From Kiritimatiellota bacterium (GTDB lineage Bacteria; Verrucomicrobiota; Kiritimatiellia; JAAZAB01), in contig VSJD01000310.1 in assembly GCA_008636095.1 (NCBI GenBank), positions 1 to 10,000 of the forward strand: a DNA stretch of 10,000 bases, written 5' to 3'. Below are positions 6,428 to 10,000 of this stretch, piece after piece. The notes beneath the pieces were generated by a model. That model was not told the origin of the DNA. It made no database searches and saw only the letters and a list, made by a program, of their open reading frames with translations. The position numbers and the translations under genes are program-made. The number at the start of each line of letters is the position of its first letter. The first letter of the stretch is position 1.

Positions 6428-7882
6428 ATGAAAATTGTCGTCGGATATCCACCCACTCGTTCCGCCAAGGGACTGGCCCTGCTTTCCCAGAACCGCCAGT
6501 TCCAGTGGTTCAGCCACGAAACCCGGATCTTTCCCGTGGTGCTCGCCAGCGCCGCCACCATGGCCCAACAGGCCGGCCACGAGGTCATCTGGAAGGATGC
6601 CATTGCCGAAAACATGGATGACGACGCATTTCGGACCTTTCTGCGCCGGGAACAGCCGGATCTGTTCCTGTTCGAAACCAAGACACCCGTGGTCCGCCTG
6701 CATTGGCAGACTGTCCAAACCCTCAAATCCGAGTTTCCCGCTCTTAAACTCGTTATTTGCGGGGATCATGTCACCGCCCGTCCGGAAGAAACCCTGCAAA
6801 ACGCGCCCGTTGATTTTGTGCTCTGCGGGGGCGATTACGATTTTCTCCTGCAGGACCTGCTTGCGTATTTGACCGCCGGCGCGCCGCTCCCCTGCGGCAT
6901 TGTCTATCGCCAAAACGGGCAGATCGCCGGCAATAAGCATTTTGAGCTTAATCACAAGCTGGATGAGGCCCCCTTCATTGACCGCCGCTTGACCCGCTGG
7001 GATCTCTATCAAAAGGAATACAATTTGCGCGGGTGCCCGTTCATGTACATCATGTCCGGCCGCGACTGCTGGCATGGCAAGTGTACCTTTTGCGCTTGGA
7101 CCGTCATGTATCCGCGTTTCCGGGTACGCAGTCCTGAAAACGTCCTGGATGAAATCGGCCAATTGATTGACGAGTATCATGTGACCGAAATCTTCGATGA
7201 TTCCGGTACCCTGAACACGGGCGCATGGCTGGCCCGCCTTTGCGAAGGGTTGCAACAGCGTGGCTACTCCCGCAAGATCCGGTATTCCTGTAATATGCGC
7301 TTTGGCGCCTTGGAACCGAAAGACTACAAGATGATGCGCCAGGCCGGCTTTCGCCTGTTGAAGTTCGGGCTGGAGTCCGCCAACCAGGTGACGCTGGATC
7401 GCCTGCAGAAGAAAACCCGCGTGGAACAGATCGAGGAGGGCTGTCGCTGGGCCAAGCAAGCCGGGTTGACCGTGCACCTGACCATGATCGTCGGCTTTCC
7501 CTGGGAGACACGGGAGGATGCCCTGCGCACATTGAGGCTGGCGCGCGAACTGATGCTTACCGGGAAGGCCGATTTGCTGCAGGCCACCACCGTCGTTCCG
7601 TATCCCGGCACGCCGCTCTACGAACAGGCGCTGAAGGAAAACGGATTCCTGTTCGATCCGGGCGACTACGAACGCTTCGACATGCGCGAGCCGGTGCTCA
7701 AGGCGCGCATGTCACCGGAGGATGTCCGTGAAATCTGCAGTCAGATCTACGCCATTTTCCTTTCACCGCGCTATATTATGCACCGGATTGCAACCATTCG
7801 CAGTTGGAATGATATCGGGTTTCTTATGCGTGGCGCCGGAGCGGTCCTGGGACATCTGAAGGATTTTGGCCGATCGAAATAG
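6428..7882 (+). CDS. B12-binding-domain radical SAM protein with CX4CX2C cluster motif
   Basis: The 484-residue protein has the layout of cobalamin-binding radical SAM enzymes. An N-terminal Rossmann-like domain (about 1-150) includes PPTRSAKGLALLS, FPVVLASAATMAQQAGHEV and the CGDH/LCGGDYDF turns. A radical SAM barrel follows, with the [4Fe-4S] cysteines in GRDCWHGKCTFCAW (Cys214, Cys219, Cys222), then LKFGLESANQVTLDRLQKKT, MIVGFPWETREDAL and VVPYPGTPLYEQAL. The cysteine spacing is CX4CX2C, not the usual CX3CX2C; a Trp directly after the first Cys is seen in some CWWG-type radical SAM proteins. The B12 domain shows no clear DxHxxG (DAIAENMD stands where it is expected), so cobalamin, if bound, is probably not His-ligated. 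Such enzymes methylate or rearrange unactivated carbons; the substrate is unknown. The gene leads a same-strand run and has an FNR-type box upstream. No strong Shine-Dalgarno precedes ATG 6428. Confidence 0.85.
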   Translation: MKIVVGYPPTRSAKGLALLSQNRQFQWFSHETRIFPVVLASAATMAQQAGHEVIWKDAIAENMDDDAFRTFLRREQPDLFLFETKTPVVRLHWQTVQTLKSEFPALKLVICGDHVTARPEETLQNAPVDFVLCGGDYDFLLQDLLAYLTAGAPLPCGIVYRQNGQIAGNKHFELNHKLDEAPFIDRRLTRWDLYQKEYNLRGCPFMYIMSGRDCWHGKCTFCAWTVMYPRFRVRSPENVLDEIGQLIDEYHVTEIFDDSGTLNTGAWLARLCEGLQQRGYSRKIRYSCNMRFGALEPKDYKMMRQAGFRLLKFGLESANQVTLDRLQKKTRVEQIEEGCRWAKQAGLTVHLTMIVGFPWETREDALRTLRLARELMLTGKADLLQATTVVPYPGTPLYEQALKENGFLFDPGDYERFDMREPVLKARMSPEDVREICSQIYAIFLSPRYIMHRIATIRSWNDIGFLMRGAGAVLGHLKDFGRSK

Positions 7883-7895
7883 ATACAGGAACAGA

Positions 7896-8441
7896 ATGAA
7901 ATCAAAAGCGGAAATCATACGGGATAATCTGAAAGGATTGCAAGTATTAGACATAGGCGGTTCAGGATACGGCGAAGACAATCCTTATGAATCTGAACTC
8001 CGCAAGGCATGGTCGGTTTGCAAGCAAAGAATTACCGTTGATTGCTCGTCGTCTGCGGATATCAGCATGGACCTGAATGCCCTGCCCTTGCCAACGCTTG
8101 GTGACATTTACGACGTAGCAACCGCTTTTGATGTTCTCGAGCATCTAGACCATCCGGTTGATGTGCTGAAATGGATCCCGTCGTTCCGTCTGATCGTAAT
8201 TCTTCCGAACGCATTATCATGGATCGCGCGGCGCATGGAGGTGCGTAATAAATCGAAGCATCTCTATTCTTTCACGCCCTATACGGCGTCCATATTGCTG
8301 CATGATGGAGGATGGCGAATAACTCGCATGGAATATCAGTTCGGGAAATGGTCGTTGGCAGCGCGAACCATCAATGCGATCGGGTCGTTGTATCCGCAGG
8401 CGGTGGCAACAGGGCTTGTGTTTCACTGCAATAAAGCGTAG
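7896..8441 (+). CDS. Small class I SAM-dependent methyltransferase
   Basis: The 181-residue protein carries the class I methyltransferase signatures: motif I VLDIGGSGYGE (17-27) binding SAM, an acidic residue ending strand 2 (Asp49 in ITVDCS), DLNALPLP (59-66), and FDVLEHLDHP (78-87) as in Methyltransf_11-type proteins. The later ILPNALSWIARRME and KHLYSFTPYTASILLHDGGW (121-140) match the back half of the same group. It is at the short end of the family. The start is set at ATG 7896, which has AGGA five bases upstream and lies 13 bp after the previous stop; a TTG at 7866 would extend it by 10 residues into the preceding gene. A hand count of 7921-8220 gives 144 G+C in 300 (48%), lower than sampled lines of the flanking radical SAM genes. 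It probably methylates a small molecule, sugar or lipid linked to its neighbours; the acceptor is unknown. Confidence 0.78.
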   Translation: MKSKAEIIRDNLKGLQVLDIGGSGYGEDNPYESELRKAWSVCKQRITVDCSSSADISMDLNALPLPTLGDIYDVATAFDVLEHLDHPVDVLKWIPSFRLIVILPNALSWIARRMEVRNKSKHLYSFTPYTASILLHDGGWRITRMEYQFGKWSLAARTINAIGSLYPQAVATGLVFHCNKA

Positions 8442-8448
8442 CCAACAA

Positions 8449-9960
8449 ATGAACCAGCCTGCTTGTCCCAAAATCGTAATGTTCAATCCTCGGGCATCGC
8501 TGAAGATGCCTTACGACGGCCCGCCGATGTCCATCCTCGCGGCAGTTTCGAAAATAGACTTGAACGTGTATCGCGTGGTTGTCGTTGACTGGCACTCCAA
8601 GGATTTCGAAAAGCGGTTGGAACGGGAGTGTGCGGATGCCATGGTTCTTGGTGTCACCTGCATGACCGGCTACCAGATCGGGCGCATGCTGGCGGCGGCG
8701 GCGTTGGCCAAGCAGGTCAACCCGGCCATCAAGGTCGTGTGCGGCGGATGGCATCCCACGCTGATGCCTAAACAGACGCTGTCCCATGAGTTGATCGATT
8801 TTATCGTGATGGGCCAGGGGCCGTGGTCATTTGAAGCTTTAGTGAATTGTATCCGCAACGGGCAACTCCCTGGAACGGTGCCGGGCGTCGGCTACAAAAA
8901 AGACGGCCGGCTGTTGATCAACGAGCGCCCGCCAATCGAGAATATCAATAATTTCCCGCCGATGCCTTATCAGCTCCTGGCCCATTACGAGGATTTTCTG
9001 GCGGAAACCAGTTTTGCCAAACGCGCGGCCTATATTCTCACATCCCAGGGGTGTCCCTCCAATTGCAACTTCTGCACCGAAGCGGCGTTTCATCACCGCC
9101 AGTGGACGGCGCGTCCCGTGGACTGGATCATTGCCCTGATCAAGGATTTCAAGGAGAAATACAACATTGATGGCGTGATCGTTGCCGATTCTAATTTTTA
9201 CGTGAACGAAAAGCGCGTGGCCGAATTCTGCAAGGCCATGATCCCGCTGGGGTTGAAATGGGGCGGGACGTCATCCCGGAGCGATCAGTTGGCCCGCTAC
9301 AGCGACGAAACCTGGGATTTGATGAAGGCCTCCGGGTTGCACGATATTTTCCTCGGTGTGGAATCCGCGAGTAACGAGACGTTGAAAGCGATGAACAAGG
9401 GCAACAAGATCGAGGATACGCTGGCGGTACTGCCCAAGGCCAGACAACGCGGGATTCGGATCCAGTGTGCGTTCGTGATCGGGGTGCCGGGCGTTGACAT
9501 TCAGAAAGACTTTGAGGCCGACATGCGGTTTATCAACGCCATGCGCAAGACGGACCTGGTGGCGCAGTTTCACATGTTTTCGTTCACGCCCTATCCCGGC
9601 GTGCCGTTCCTGAAGCAGTCCTTTGCCTTGGGCTACAAGCAGCCGGACACCCTGGAGGAGTGGGGAAACTATACGCTCCACGCGGATGTGGCGCCCTGGA
9701 TTCCGCCTCAGTACCCGAACATTACCGACCAGTTGTCGGTTTATTTCATGTTTTTGGCGGGGCACACACGAAAGGTGGTGACTGCGGTGGCGCCGCCCAG
9801 GCTGTTACACCTGGCGCTGTGGGCCGAAAGTGTGCTTTACCGCCTATTTTCCTTCCGGGTCCAACACTCGTTTTTTCGGTTGCCGATCGAGTTCAACATG
9901 ATCATGTTTATCCTTCACCGTCGGCAATGGTTCTTTGGGGATACAAAGATCTATTTCTGA
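8449..9960 (+). CDS. B12-binding-domain radical SAM protein, CX3CX2C
   Basis: The 503-residue protein starts with a cobalamin-binding-type domain: KIVMFNPRASLK, VVVVDWHSKDFEK (45-55) where DxH occupies the place of the DxHxxG motif with Asp instead of Gly, then KVVCGGWHPTLMPKQ (95-109) and VMGQGPWSFEALV. The radical SAM cluster motif is canonical, TSQGCPSNCNFCTEAAF (Cys202, Cys206, Cys209), followed by DSNFYVNEKR, IFLGVESASNETLKAMNKG, FVIGVPGVD and FTPYPGVPFLKQ. The last 80 or so residues are hydrophobic and aromatic-rich (LHLALWAESVLYRLFSFR), perhaps for membrane or lipid contact. The start is placed at ATG 8449, 7 bp after the methyltransferase stop; a longer frame from 8374 would overlap that gene by 68 bp. 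No strong Shine-Dalgarno is seen, so translation may be coupled. The substrate is unknown; polysaccharide or lipid modification is inferred from context. Confidence 0.85.
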   Translation: MNQPACPKIVMFNPRASLKMPYDGPPMSILAAVSKIDLNVYRVVVVDWHSKDFEKRLERECADAMVLGVTCMTGYQIGRMLAAAALAKQVNPAIKVVCGGWHPTLMPKQTLSHELIDFIVMGQGPWSFEALVNCIRNGQLPGTVPGVGYKKDGRLLINERPPIENINNFPPMPYQLLAHYEDFLAETSFAKRAAYILTSQGCPSNCNFCTEAAFHHRQWTARPVDWIIALIKDFKEKYNIDGVIVADSNFYVNEKRVAEFCKAMIPLGLKWGGTSSRSDQLARYSDETWDLMKASGLHDIFLGVESASNETLKAMNKGNKIEDTLAVLPKARQRGIRIQCAFVIGVPGVDIQKDFEADMRFINAMRKTDLVAQFHMFSFTPYPGVPFLKQSFALGYKQPDTLEEWGNYTLHADVAPWIPPQYPNITDQLSVYFMFLAGHTRKVVTAVAPPRLLHLALWAESVLYRLFSFRVQHSFFRLPIEFNMIMFILHRRQWFFGDTKIYF

Positions 9961-9967
9961 ATATGGG

Positions 9968-10000
9968 ATGCGCTTGCATGTGGAATGGCTGTCACTTCGG
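9968..10000 (+). CDS. Possible start of a further gene, 3'-truncated by the window
   Basis: An ATG at 9968, 8 bp after the preceding stop, opens a frame reading MRLHVEWLSLR to the window edge. The tight spacing and strand fit another member of the same operon. The 11 residues are too few to assign a family, and a second ATG at 9963 opens a different frame (MGCACMWNGCHF), so even the frame is uncertain. Confidence 0.25.
   Translation, partial: MRLHVEWLSLR

Noticed and set aside
6359..7477. A 372-codon open frame on the minus strand opposite the first radical SAM gene
   Set aside because: It lies wholly antisense to a gene with clear radical SAM motifs, its translation shows no recognisable domain, and long antisense frames are common opposite GC-biased codons.
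8374..8448. Upstream extension of the second radical SAM gene
   Set aside because: The extra residues are Arg-rich, overlap the methyltransferase and precede the usual B12-domain start.
1..10000. CRISPR arrays, tRNA or rRNA genes, transposases, integrases and defence genes
   Set aside because: No regularly spaced repeats, RNA-gene signatures, insertion-sequence ends or related protein motifs were seen on either strand.

Overview
The window is a stretch of a cell-surface polysaccharide (O-antigen, capsule or exopolysaccharide type) biosynthesis locus from a bacterium of moderately high GC, probably Gram-negative. It combines nucleotide-sugar enzymes, a heptose-type sugar kinase, a Wzx-like flippase, a GT-B glycosyltransferase, two radical SAM proteins with B12-binding-type N-termini, and a small SAM methyltransferase. 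No gene identifies the phylum. Several starts lack a clear Shine-Dalgarno, and radical SAM/B12 genes inside a glycan locus are common in environmental anaerobes (PVC-related phyla, Omnitrophota, deltaproteobacterial lineages), so an uncultured environmental bacterium is a reasonable but weak guess.

Layout: (1) 2-811 (+) is the 3' part of a UDP-glucose/GDP-mannose dehydrogenase that ends right after its catalytic domain. (2) 910-2166 (+) is a polytopic flippase. A possible weak terminator lies between these two genes. (3) After a 171-bp AT-rich gap with a short direct repeat, 2338-5065 (+) holds three genes joined by 4-bp ATGA overlaps: a GDP-fucose-synthase-like SDR, a second SDR epimerase/dehydratase, and an HddA-like GHMP kinase. 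(4) 5072-6301 (-) is a GT4-like glycosyltransferase that converges on the kinase with only 6 bp between stop codons. (5) A 126-bp divergent intergenic region carries a perfect FNR-type palindrome (TTGAT-N4-ATCAA). (6) 6428-9960 (+) is a run of radical SAM/B12, methyltransferase and radical SAM/B12 genes with 13-bp and 7-bp gaps. The last 33 bases may begin another gene.

Working model (inference): the dehydrogenase supplies a UDP-uronic acid. The kinase and two SDRs make or modify an NDP-sugar, possibly a GDP-heptose derivative. The glycosyltransferase adds a residue and the flippase exports the lipid-linked glycan. The radical SAM/methyltransferase group modifies a sugar, lipid carrier or other product and may be switched on without oxygen through the FNR-type site. 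That possible anaerobic control of a radical SAM modification cassette is the most interesting feature here. Individual enzymes also depart from family norms: the dehydrogenase lacks its C-terminal domain, the fucose-synthase-like SDR has Gly where the catalytic Ser/Thr is expected, the glycosyltransferase lacks a normal EX7E motif, and one radical SAM protein has CX4CX2C spacing.
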